Shown one piece after another: positions 43,171-54,289 of a DNA stretch of 64,000 nt (the stretch's first letter is position 1; each line of letters starts with the position of its first letter). Source of the stretch: Eustoma russellianum (Eukaryota > Streptophyta > Magnoliopsida > Gentianales > Gentianaceae); the NCBI GenBank assembly GCA_036186865.1, contig AP025065.1:6360771-6424770 (forward strand), in the 5' to 3' direction. The notes beneath the pieces are model-generated. The model saw nothing but the letters and a program-made list of their open reading frames with translations, was not told where the DNA came from and ran no database searches. The translations under genes were made by a program, and so were the position numbers.

Positions 43171-44225
43171 ATGTTCGATGATAGTAAGTCAAGAATTGAG
43201 AGATTTGATAGATCAAACTTCGGTTTCTAGAAGATGCATGTTGAAGATTATTTGTATCAGAGCGATCTATATCTGCCTCTTGAAGGGAAAGAGATGAAGC
43301 CTATGGACATGACAAATCGAGAATGGGAGATTCTTGATCGTAAAGCGCTCGGTGCAATTAGGCTGTCTCTGACCCAAACCGTTGCATTCAATATCTCAAA
43401 GGAGAAGACCACAAAGGATGTGATGAATGCTTTGACTAGGATGTATGAAAAGCGCTCTGCCTCAAACAATGTGCATCTGATGAAAAATCTTTTCAACATG
43501 AAAAAGACTGAAAATAAAACGATGCAGGAACAATTGGGGAGTTTAATACGATCACTAGTCAACTTGAGTCGGTTGTGATCGTCTTCGACGACGTAGTTCT
43601 GGCCTTGGTAATACTGTCGACTCTTCCTGACGATTGGGATGGAGTTGTTATGGCTGTGAGCAACTCATCTGGAGAAGGTACATTGAAGTTTGAAAACGTG
43701 GTAGATGTACTGCTTGATGAATATTCAGGAGGAGGAATAGTGGCACCCCTGAAAGTTCTAGAGGCCAAGAGGGGTAATGACCGAGGTGGAAGATCGCAGT
43801 CCAGGAAGAGCAAGTCGAAAAACTCAAATGTGACCTGCTGGAATTGTAAGAAGAAGGGTCACCTTAAATGCGGTTGCAGAGTCAAGAAGAAGGCTGATCA
43901 GACAGACCAGTTTGGGGATGAGATCCATGTCTCTCAAGCCTCCGGGTCTGATAGTGATGGGCTAATTCTGAGCTGTGAGAGCCGAGCTGACAGCCTCTGG
44001 ATCTTCGATACTGGGGCCTCCTTTCATGCCTCATCCAACAGAGGATACTTTAAAAATTACAAAGGTGGAAACTTTGGGAAAGTATACCTTGGGGATGATG
44101 ACTCCTGTAATATCATTGGCAAAGAGGATACTGACTCTACCAGATGGAAGGCAGCTGAAGATGCTTCAAGCAAGACACGTACCTCAGCTTACCAAGAACT
44201 TGATTTCAATAACGCAACTGGCTGA
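43171..44225 (+). pseudogene. gag: Copia gag and protease (Tnt1/Tork type)
   Basis: ATG at 43171, then FDRSNFGF, a TAG where tryptophan is usual, and MHVEDYLYQSDLYLPL. The UBN2 capsid block follows: LDRKALGAIRLSLTQTVAFNI, MNALTRMYEKRSASNNVHL, KNLFNMKKTENKTMQEQL. A frame change at about 43545-43575, then VLALVILSTLPDDWDGVV. Zinc knuckle CWNCKKKGHLKCGC complete near 43840. Protease LWIFDTGASFHASS near 44000 (DTGA intact). The frame shifts again near 44130 into ARHVPQLTKNLISI. Confidence 0.9.
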
Positions 44226-45665
44226 TGATTTAGATCTTGAATTGGTCAAAGGGTCCTTGATTGTAGTACAGGGTTTGAGAGAAGGAACCCCTCTATAAGT
44301 TCTCAAACCAAAGCTCGGCAAATGTGGTCAGCTTGGCAAGTGATGCTGAGATGTGGCATCAGAGACTTGGATACATGAGTGTCAAGGGAATGAAGGTAAT
44401 GGCGTCCAAAGGGAAGCTGGAAGGTCTATCCAACATTGATATACCATTGTGTGAGTCTTATGTGCTGGGAAAACAGAAAGCAGTCAGTTTTACAATGTAC
44501 AAGAGAAGTCCCGGAGCTGAGAAGTTGGAGCTTGTACACACCGATGTTTGAGGGCCTTCAGATCTGCCCTCTTTGAATGGTTCACGCTATTATGTCACCT
44601 TCATTGATGACTCAACTAGGAAGCTGTGTGTTTACTTTGTGAAACACAAGTCTGACGTATTCAATGTCTTCAAGAGATGGAGAAGTCTTGTTGAGAACGA
44701 AACATGGCTGAAGCTGAAGTGTTTGAGGTCGGATAATGGTGAAGAGTACTGCAGCAAAGAGTTTGAGAATTACTGTGCTGAGAACGGAATTAGAAAAGAA
44801 AAGATAATGCCCAAGACACCTCAACATAATGGTGTTGCTGAAAGGATGAACAGAACAATATATGAAAGGGCAAGAAGTATGAGGGTACATGCAGAACTGC
44901 CAAAATCCATCTGGGCTGAGGCGGTGAACACCACTGTCTATATGATCAACAGGAGCCCATCTACTGCTATTGACTGCAAACTTCCTAAAGAAGAGTGGAC
45001 TGGAAAGGCAATTTCAATTGCCCATGTCAAAGTATTTAGTTGCACTGTATATGCACTACTGAAGCCAGATGAGAGATCAAAACTCGACCCCAAGTCCAAG
45101 GTATGCACTCTAATTGGCTATGGAGGTGATAGTTTTGGATGTAGACTGTGGGATCATGTAGGAAAGAAAGTGATCAGAAGCAAGGACGTGGTTTTCAATG
45201 AAAATATACTTTGCAAGTACAGAGTAAAGGAGTAGAAGTAGCATGTGGAGCCTAAGTATTTTGAAAAAAGTGACGGTGGTCATGCCGAGCCGAGCAGACC
45301 TGCAGACCAGACTGCTGAGGTGCCGATCCCAGAACACGAAACTCATGAAGAGCAAGTCACACCACCCATTGCTGTTCGGAGAGAGAGGAGAACCATCAGC
45401 GCACCTACCAGGTTCTCACCTTCACTTTATTATTTGCTTCTTACTGATTGTGATGAGCCGAGCTGCTATGAAGAAGCAATGAGCTCAGACGAAAGTGAAG
45501 ACTGGAGGTCAGCCATGGAGGATGAGATGAACTCTCTACAAAGCAACTTCACCTGGGATCTTGTCAAGAAGCCACCAGGGAAGAAGAATATTCAGAACAA
45601 GTGGGTGACAGGTTGAAGCAAGAGGCTGACGGTACTCAAAGGTACAAGGCACGACTTGTTGTGAA
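44226..45665 (+). pseudogene. pol: Copia pol part 1: integrase and RT start (interrupted at 45665)
   Basis: GAG-pre-integrase MWHQRLGYMSVKGMK (about 44350); LGKQKAVSF; integrase LVHTDV, a TGA where tryptophan is expected, GPS, then YYVTFIDDSTRK, LRSDNGEEY and HNGVAERMNRTI, DDE complete. VFSCTVYALLKPDERSKLD and GYGGDSFGCRLWD are the integrase C-terminal region. RT start DWRSAMEDEMNSLQSNFTWDL, KKNIQNKWV; a frame change at about 45610 leads to YKARLVVKG, where the Sirevirus insertion breaks the gene after the first two bases of the next codon. Confidence 0.92.
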
Positions 45666-45670
45666 AGGCT

Positions 45671-48502
45671 TGTTGAGAAAAAGGGTTTGAGTAATTCACA
45701 AAATGCATGATTTGAATAATGTGTCAAAGAAATGCATGACACATTTTGTGACTTGACATGTTTTTGTGACAAACTTGCCTTATATACTTTATATATAATG
45801 TTGTCATGCTAACAAGCCATGAAGCTTTAAAGCTTACATCAAGTGGCAAACACTTGTTGTGTTTGAACTATTTTCAGGTGCCACCATTAATGAACTAAAC
45901 TAGTTCATTAAGTGAAGTACTTAGTTAAATGAACTAAGTAGTTCATTAAATGGAGATATATTTGAAAAAGGCATGATGGAAACAAATTGAAGAATGGAAA
46001 GTCTCCTTACTTATCCATATCACACGCCATTTATATACCTTATATATATATTTAAATTTTTTATAAAAAGGCACAATACACATGTATTCCGACGTACTAC
46101 CGACACGTTGCATATGTTACGAACGTACGTCAACGTCACACCACTATACTTACCTCATATTTATGAGAATATTCAGGTCTTATATCATATGATATAAGTC
46201 ATGGTGATGACAAAATCATTACGACATGTTACAAGGTTATAAACCAAAAATTGTCGTCTCGGGTGACTACCAAAACTTCGTTAACATATCACGTACTTGC
46301 CATATATAGATGGCCAGCCCCTACACTTCAAAAATGTCCACATATTTTGTGGCTTAAATGACACACTAAGCCATAAAATCATTCCATGTTGGCACACACA
46401 AATCACCCCCAATTAAGGCCAGATTGTGGAGATTCCAAATTCACATGTCAAGCACATGTAGGCGCCACTTTAATCAGCCATTAGAGTTGAATATTAAAGT
46501 TATTTTATATATATTATGTGTGACATAATATATATAACATGTGCAAAAAGTTGGATTACAATCAGAGAAAAATTGCGTAATCGACAAAAGTCAAAAATTC
46601 GGTTTTCTACGAACACAACACATGTAACATTTTTGGCATGACATGTAACATGTATCTAGACATATTTTACATATTCAATACATACTAAAGTGTTCTAGAA
46701 TATTCAAATTAGGACTGATTGGAATATACCATATGTGTATAATTATTGTGCACTATTTTAGAAAGTTTACAAAAATAAATTCAGCACATGTTCAAGCCTA
46801 CATCACACGTCTACTCAGCCTTGGTGAAGCTTATGTGGAGCTTAGTTGGCATCTTTATTGGTGAAGAATGGACTATACAAGATTAGTGACATGATGGAGG
46901 AAGCTACACAAGGTAATGTTTCAAACTTTGTTACAAATCTAGCACATGCTGAAAATTCAGCATGTGAGACAATAGGCTGGCCGAATTTTGTGTCTTCAAT
47001 GTGATCAATTTTCTTCTCAAAATTCAAGGGATTAATGTGTAGTAATATGGTAACATTTCAAAGTCTTGAGATTATGGCATATGCTGAAAATTCAGCATGT
47101 GAGAATAAGGTGCTGGCCGAATTTTAGTCCTTAATGGTGATCAAAAATTACTTCCAAATTTGAGGGGATTAATTGTATAATTTTTCGCAATGTTTTGAAC
47201 TTTATTTTGGCACATGATTTTCATTTTTATCTCAGATTTTTTCAGCCATTAAGTGATGACAACTCTCATCCAATCAAGGAATGCCAAGTAAGCAAGGCCA
47301 AGACAATCATCCAATCAAGTTGTGCCAAGTAAGCAAGTTGATATCATATCTATACAAGGCATTCTTCCAAGGACTTAAAAGAGAATTCTCTAGATGGAGA
47401 AGAAGCCCTAGGGGGCGGGCCAACATAAAATGGAAGGAAGAGAAGAGAGCCAACTCAAATGCAAGACAAGTCTCATAATTTCCAAAGTGCAAAAAGACTC
47501 TCTACTCTCTTCTTCTACATTTCTTTCTTCTCCTTCTCCTCTCAAGCCTATTATATCTATATTCAAACATATTGTATAGGCTTTATTCATACCACCATAC
47601 ACGCTTCATTGTTGTAAAAAGTTGATCAAGGTGTGATCAATCCTTCATCCACTCGGTGGTGGTATTCGTGATCATTGTGATTGCTTGTATCATTCGCAAA
47701 GGGTTGCACTTGGTGTGTAGCTCCAGCAACCCTTGTGGTAAGGTGTTATTTTGTTTATTGATAACCAAAGAAGGTGTCCTCGAAGACTGGAATAGGTTGA
47801 TTTAACCAAACCAATATAAAATTCCTTGTGTTCTTTACTTTACTGCAAAGTACTTTCAGTTTCCAGCACTTTGCATCCATTTCGTTGCAATTTAAAAATA
47901 GTAAACGAATTTCAAAAATTGTAAAAATTTTCAGAAACATATCCTTACCTCTTAAGTTTCATTTGGCGCAAGTTTCAACCTATTTGGACAAGTATAAGTC
48001 ATTAAAACGTTAATAGTTCTGAGACTAGTGCAATCTGATTTTTAGACTTGCAAAGGTTGAGAACTTTAATGTATTTGACATACTTTCCAAAGGAATTTTT
48101 CAAAAATGTTTCAACCTAATTAAATATATATATAGTAAGGGGTTTGTCATTAAATTTTCAGACCATTTGGAGCCAAGGATTAATCGGAATAAAATTTTCA
48201 AATTTGACTACTGTTTCTGGCAGATTTGCGCAATTTGACCACAAACAATTTTTCAAAGGGTTAAAGGTTGAATTTTAATCTGACATTTTTAGAAGATACT
48301 CAGAACATCTGAGACTACAATCTATCCAAATTTCAGAATTTTTGAAGGCCTGTAATCTAGTTTTTCAAACATTGCAAAACAGGACCTGAAAACAGAAACT
48401 GTTTTCAGAAATTGGGTTTTTGGGTCAAAACATTTTAAAGACCAAATTTTCTGCACCCATTATTCAACCCCCCCTTTATAGTGGTGTCTTACAGATCCTA
48501 CA
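45671..48502 (+). repeat. 5' LTR of the 45671-56728 Sirevirus
   Basis: 2832 bp. The start carries TTAATGAACTA..TAGTTCATTAA palindromes (45887-45950). TTATATCATATGATATAA at 46180-46197. Repeated near-palindrome TGCTGAAAATTCAGCA (about 46947 and 47087). No coding content. Confidence 0.93.
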
Positions 48503-48504
48503 AG

Positions 48505-48516
48505 TGGTATCAGCGC
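48505..48516 (+). other. Primer binding site (tRNA-iMet type, one change)
   Basis: TGGTATCAGCGC, two bases after the LTR end; the consensus has AGAGC. Confidence 0.85.
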
Positions 48517-48558
48517 GCAGACGCACTCACAACAAGAAGATCCAACGATCTAAGTAAG

Positions 48559-50328
48559 ATGGCAACCACTAGCTTCAAAACCGAACAAGAAGGTATGTCG
48601 AGTCAAAGGTCTCCTCTTTTTGATTGTGAGTCCTTTATTCAATGGAAGCTTAGAATGAAACTTTTTCTTATGGCTATTGATATTGATCTATGGTCTATTA
48701 TAGAAGACGGTCCATTTGTTCCTTCTAAATTATCTATTGTAGATGGTGTCACACTAGAGGTTGTAAAACCAAAACAAGAGTACACTAATGATGACAAAAA
48801 GAGACTAAGTATGAATGCTAGAGCAATGCAATTACTCTTAAACGGGCTAAGCAAAAGTGAATCTAGTTACGTATCTAATTGTTCTAGTGCTCAAGAGATG
48901 TGGAGAATTCTTGAGATGAAACATGAAGACACTAGCCAAGTAAAGGAGTCTAAGATTAATATGCTTATGTCCACACTTGAGTCTTTCAAATTGTTGCCAA
49001 ATGAGTCTATTGTTGATATGGATCTACAATTGACTAACATCTATAATTCTCTTGAGTCTCTTGGCAAAGCTTTCTCTACGCAGGAAAAGGTCCAAAAGGT
49101 ACTACGAAGTCTTCCATCCGAATAGGACTCTAAAGTCACAGCAATAGAGGAAAGTAAAGAAACCAAATCAATAAAAATGGAGAAACTAATCGCATCGCTA
49201 AAGGTATAAGAAAACAAACTTACATTAAGGAAACCGGAATCAACGTCAAAACAAGGTAAGACTGTTGCTTTTAAATCAAATGAATACGTCTCTACTTCTT
49301 CCGATCATGTACATGATAGTGATTCTGAATCAGACAATGAAAATTTAATACTATTGGCTAAAGGTTTGAGAAAATTCATGAGAAAGTCATTTAAAAACAA
49401 ACCTAAGGCTACTTCCACTAAAAGAAAAAATAAAACAAATGACAAGGACGTAAAGTGCTATGAATGGGGGAAACTTGGACATTTGTCATATGACTGTCCT
49501 AACAAGGACAAACAAACAAATAAACACCTTGACAAGGATCAGACCAAAACTAGACTCGTCTCAGAACCTAAACAAAGGAGAAGAGCTCTCAAGGCCTCCA
49601 CTTGGAGTGGCACATCCGACTCTGAGACTGATACAGAAGAAGAGACAGCACAAGTATGCTTTGTATCCAAAGCATCAAACGAGGTATCTTCTGATTCTGA
49701 CTCTGATTCTGAACATTCATATGATGATCTTTTTAGTCAATATTTAGAATTGCACAAATTCACTAAGACTCTCGCAAAAGAAAAGAAATGATTAATTGAA
49801 GACAAGAAGTTGTTAGAATCTTCTAACACGAATCTTGTTTCTCAATTAAATGATTCAAAAGAAGAGTCGTCATGCATCATCAATGCATTAAAATCAGAGA
49901 TCTCATCATTAACTACACATAATAATGAAATGAAATCTGAGATTTCAAACTTGAAATCAAGGAACACGGATTTAGAGAAAATGATGAAGCAATTTGACAT
50001 GGGAACTAACATGCTAGATCGTATCATTTTATCACAAAAGCATGTTAGTTATAAAACCAGATTAGGATACATTGAGAAAAACGAAACATTCATTAAACCA
50101 ACCAAATTCATTTTGTCTAAGAAAATAGAAACACCTAAGACATATATGGTGCCTAAGAAGACGCCTAGGCCCCCTCTCTCTTCATCTCATCATGCCTCTT
50201 CTTCTTATCATACAAGATATAATTATGTGCCGTATAGATATGAGAAGAAACCATTAATGCATACACGACATTCATTCCATACATCTAAATCACACACTAT
50301 GCACACAAACACAAGAGCATATCAATGA
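48559..50328 (+). pseudogene. gag: Sirevirus gag with coiled coil, defective zinc knuckle
   Basis: ATG at 48559 (MATTSFKTEQEGMSSQRSPL). N-terminal Copia/UBN2 region FIQWKLRMKLFLMAIDIDLWSIIEDG to SLGKAFSTQEKVQKVLRSLP. Stop at 49123-49125 where the homologue at 453-1349 (minus) reads tryptophan; more breaks to 49354. Zinc knuckle CYEWGKLGHLSYDC: the second Cys is Trp, so zinc binding is doubtful (the 1-1690 copy is intact). After an Asp/Ser/Glu acidic stretch, a Lys-to-stop change at 49789 interrupts a long Glu/Lys/Ser/Asn heptad-like coiled coil (49740-50000), a described trait of Sirevirus Gag. Ends His/Tyr-rich at 50328. Confidence 0.92.
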
Positions 50329-50541
50329 CAACCATACAACATGCATAAAGGAATACTCGGCCAAAGGCCAAATGTATTCTCACCCCATGTCTACTATGTT
50401 GCTCCTTCATCTACATTCTTACCATTTTCTAGACCGAGAAAGATCACCCAAGTATGGGTACCGAAAGGTACTTTTACAAAGAGGTGAATAACTAACTCGT
50501 AAGGATCCAAATTAAAAGGGTACCTAAATCATTGTTGTACA

Positions 50542-53500
50542 TTGCAGGGAACCCATACATCTAAAGGCACATCTATCAAGTTGTTCCTTGACAATGGTTG
50601 CTCGAGACACATGACGGGTGACCCAAGCTTGTTCTCAAAGTTGAAGAAGGTTACAAAAGGTGGATCGGTGACCTTTGGAGACAACAATGAAGGAAGAATC
50701 ATTGGAAAAGGTACAATCGGAAGCCCAAGTACTCTTCAAATCTCCAAAGTCTTCTTGGTAAGTAATCTATCCTATAATCTACTTAGCATCTCACAGTTTA
50801 TTGACAACGGTTTTGATGTGTTTCACTCATCCATATTGCAACATAATAAATAAAAACAGAGAAACAGTATTAAAAGGAAAAAGGGAAGGAAATATTTTTA
50901 CGCTTTCTATGGATGACATGTTAGACGCTAAGGTTAAGTGTTTTATATCAAATGAACCTAACATTAATTTGTGGCATAGACGATTAGGACACATTGGCAT
51001 TTCTACACTTGAAAAACTTCAACAAAAGAACCTAATACGAGGATTACCTAAACTTGATTTAGACAACTTTCAATTGTGTGAATCTTGTATTAAAGGCAAA
51101 CAAACATGCTAGTCACTTAAACCCAAAAATGAAATTAGCATGTCTAGAGTTTTAGAATTACTACACATTGATTTGTTTTGTCCTAGTCGTACTAAGAGTC
51201 TCGGTGGACGCCATTATGCATGCGTTATCGCTGATGATTTTTCTCGCTATACATAGACTTTATTTCTTGCAAATAAAGATGATAGTGCCGTTGAGATTGC
51301 GAAACTAATAAAACAACTTGAAAATATATATGGTTTAAATGTAAAAAAGATTAGAAGCGATAGAGGAGTGAATTTAAAAACAAGGACATGATTGCATTTT
51401 GCGAAGAAAAAGGTATCAAACACGATTTTTTGCCTCCTAGAACTCCACAATTAAATAGAGTAGTAGAAAGAAAGAATAGGACACTACAAGAAATAGCTAG
51501 AACCGTGTTGTGTGAAAATAAATTGCCTATATTTTTGTGGGTGGAAGCCGTAAATTGTGCATGCTATATAGTTAATCGTTTGACCATTAGAAAGAAAATA
51601 AATAAAACTCCTTATGAGATAGTAAATGATCGCATGCCTAAAATTGATTACTTTTGTGTGTTTGGTTGCAAATGCTTTGTTTTGAAAGCAAAAGATAATT
51701 TAGATAAATTTGAATCTTAATCAATTGAATGCATTTTCGTTGGATATTCTGTGAATTCTAAAGCATATAGATGTTATGATCCCATCACTAGACAAATTTT
51801 AGAATCCATTCATGTGAAGTTTAATGAATTTGGTGAGGTTGAAGAAGATAAAGAATATGACGATGATTTTGAACTAAAGCCTGTGTTTGATGATATAGAG
51901 GATGATGGCGGGCATGATGAATTGAACACACTAGAAATGCATGATCACTTAGAAATGCATGAGAACTTAGAGAATAATCAACCAAGATGGCATAAGGATC
52001 ACCCACACGATCTCATTATAGGCGATATTACTCATGGTGTTCGACCACGTAGAAGAATAAATCCGGATGAAATAAACCAATTTCATGCTATGATATCCGA
52101 AATTGAACCTAAAAACATTTTTGATGCTTTGAGTGATTCTTCTTGGATTGATGCTATGCATGATGAATTAAATCAATTCATAAGAAATGATGTATGAGAT
52201 TTAGTGTCACGACCACAAGATAAGACAATAATAGGCACAAAGTGGGTGTTTAGAAATAAAATGAATGAAGAAGGTAAAGTTGTTAGAAACAAGGCGAGAC
52301 TTGTAGCATAAGGATATAATCAAGAAGAAGGAATAGACTATGACGAAACATTTGCACCCGTAGCACGTTTAGAAGCCATACGACTTTTACTTGTTATTGC
52401 TTGCATGAAAGGTTTTAAACTCTATCAAATGGACGTAAAAAGTGCATTTTTAAATGGTTTTATACAAGAAAAAGTATACGTGAAGCAACCACCCGGTTTT
52501 GAAGATTTGAAATACCCCGATCACGTGTACAAATTAAAGAAGGCACTATATGGCTTAAAACAAGCAGCTAGGGCTTGGTATGATCGTTTTGCTACTTTTC
52601 TTCTAGAAAATGGATTTAGAAGAGGTACCATAGATAGCACCTTATTCTTGAAACAAGATAAATCGGATTTACTAATTATTCAAATTTATGCTGGTGACAT
52701 CATTTTTGGATCCACATCTCATAAATTTGTTGAAGAATTTGAAACATGCATGAAATCCGAGTTTGAAACGTCTATGGTTGGTGAATTGAATTACTTTCTT
52801 GGCTTGCATATTAAACAAACGAGTAAAAGTATACACATAAGTCAAGTTAAATATATGAATGACATGATTAAAAAGTTCAATTTTGAGAACTTGAAACCAT
52901 CCCCCACCCCTATGAGTGTCACCATTAAACTAGATAAAGATGAACATGGAAAAGACTTCGATAATACTTTATATAGGTCTATGATTGATTCTTTGCTTTA
53001 TCTTACTACAAGTAGACCTGATATCATGTTTAGTGTTTGCATGTGTGCACGTTTTCAAAGCCAACCTAAAGTGTTTCATTATATTGTTGTGAAAAGAATA
53101 TTTCGATATATTAAGCACACCCCCACTTTAGGAATTTGGTATGATAAAAACTGTGAATTTGACTTGCATGCCTATACTGATGCGGATTATGGTGGATGTA
53201 AAATAGATAGAAAAAGCACAAGTGGAACTTGTCAATTTATAGAAAATCACTAATTTCATGGTTTTCGAAAAAGCAAACAAGTGTAGCCTTATCTACTACC
53301 GAAGCTGAATACATGGCACTTAGTTTTTGCTGCACACAACTCTTATGGTTAAAAAAACAACTTTCGATTTTGGTATCATGGTAAATCGTATTCCAATCTA
53401 TTGTGATAGTATGAGTGCTATAAACTTATCTAAGAACCCCGTGCTACACTCTAAGGCAAAGCACATAGAAGTACGACATCACTTCCTTCGCGATCACGTG

Positions 53501-53635
53501 AACAATGGTGATATTGTTATAGATCATGTACGCACTGAGGCACAAGTAGATGACATATTCACTAAGGCACTAAATCAAGCCACGTACGAAAATCTACGCT
53601 CTAAATTAGGCATGATTTCTCCTGATTTGATTTGA
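50542..53635 (+). pseudogene. pol: Sirevirus pol with mutated RT active site
   Basis: Protease KLFLDNGCSRHMTGD (the Sirevirus-style DNGCSRHMTG) at about 50580. GAG-pre-integrase NLWHRRLGHIGISTLEK; CIKGKQTC-stop. Integrase LLHIDLFCPSRTK, CVIADDFSRYT-stop, KKIRSDRG, frame slip, NRVVERKNRTL: DDE residues visible. RT NKARLVA-stop, GIDYDETFAPVARLEAIRL, MDVKSAFLNGFIQEKVYV, KKALYGLKQAARAWYDRF. The catalytic box reads YAGD instead of YVDD (about 52687-52698), so one metal-binding Asp is lost. RNase H YTDADYGGCKIDRKSTSGT, frame slip at 53250, STTEAEYMALSF, VLHSKAKHIEVRHHFLRDHV, FTKALNQ; stop 53633-53635. Confidence 0.93.
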
Positions 53636-53859
53636 TTTTTCTTTCCATCTTTACATGCACTTTTGATTTTCTTTCCAAAATAAAGGGGGAGAGATTGCAT
53701 GATTTAATGGGGAGCGAGAGTGATTGATTGCAAAAATCAAGGGGGGAGAAAATTCGAAATTCGAAATTCGAAATTTGAATTTGTGCACGATTGGAGAGGG
53801 AGCGATTAAATTTAAATCATGTACTGAGATTATTTTGAAAATCATCAAAAGGGGGAGAT
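53636..53859 (+). other. 3' untranslated region with repeated polypurine tracts
   Basis: Three purine tracts: AAAGGGGGAGAGATT (53682-53696), AAGGGGGGAGAAAA (53738-53751) and AAAAGGGGGAGA (53847-53858). The last abuts the LTR. A run of AATTCGAAATTCGAAATT (about 53750-53770) separates them. Confidence 0.8.
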
Positions 53860-54225
53860 TGTTGAGAAAAATGATTTGAGTGATTCACAAAATGCATGAT
53901 TTAAATAACGTGTGGCAAAGAAATGCATGACACATTTTATGACTTGACATGTTCTTGTGACAAACTTGCCTTATATACTTTATATATAATGTTGTCGTGC
54001 TAACAAGCCATGAAGCTTTAAAGCTTACATCAAATGGCAAACATTTGTTGTGTTTGAACTATTTTCAGGTGCCACCATTAATGAACTAAAGTAGTTCATT
54101 AAGTGAAGTACTTAGTTAAATGAACTAAGTAGTTCACTAAATGGAGATATATTCGGAAAAGGCATGATGGCAACAAATTGAAGAATGGAAAGTCTCCTTA
54201 CTTATCCATATCACATGCCATTTAT

Positions 54226-54289
<64 letters not shown>

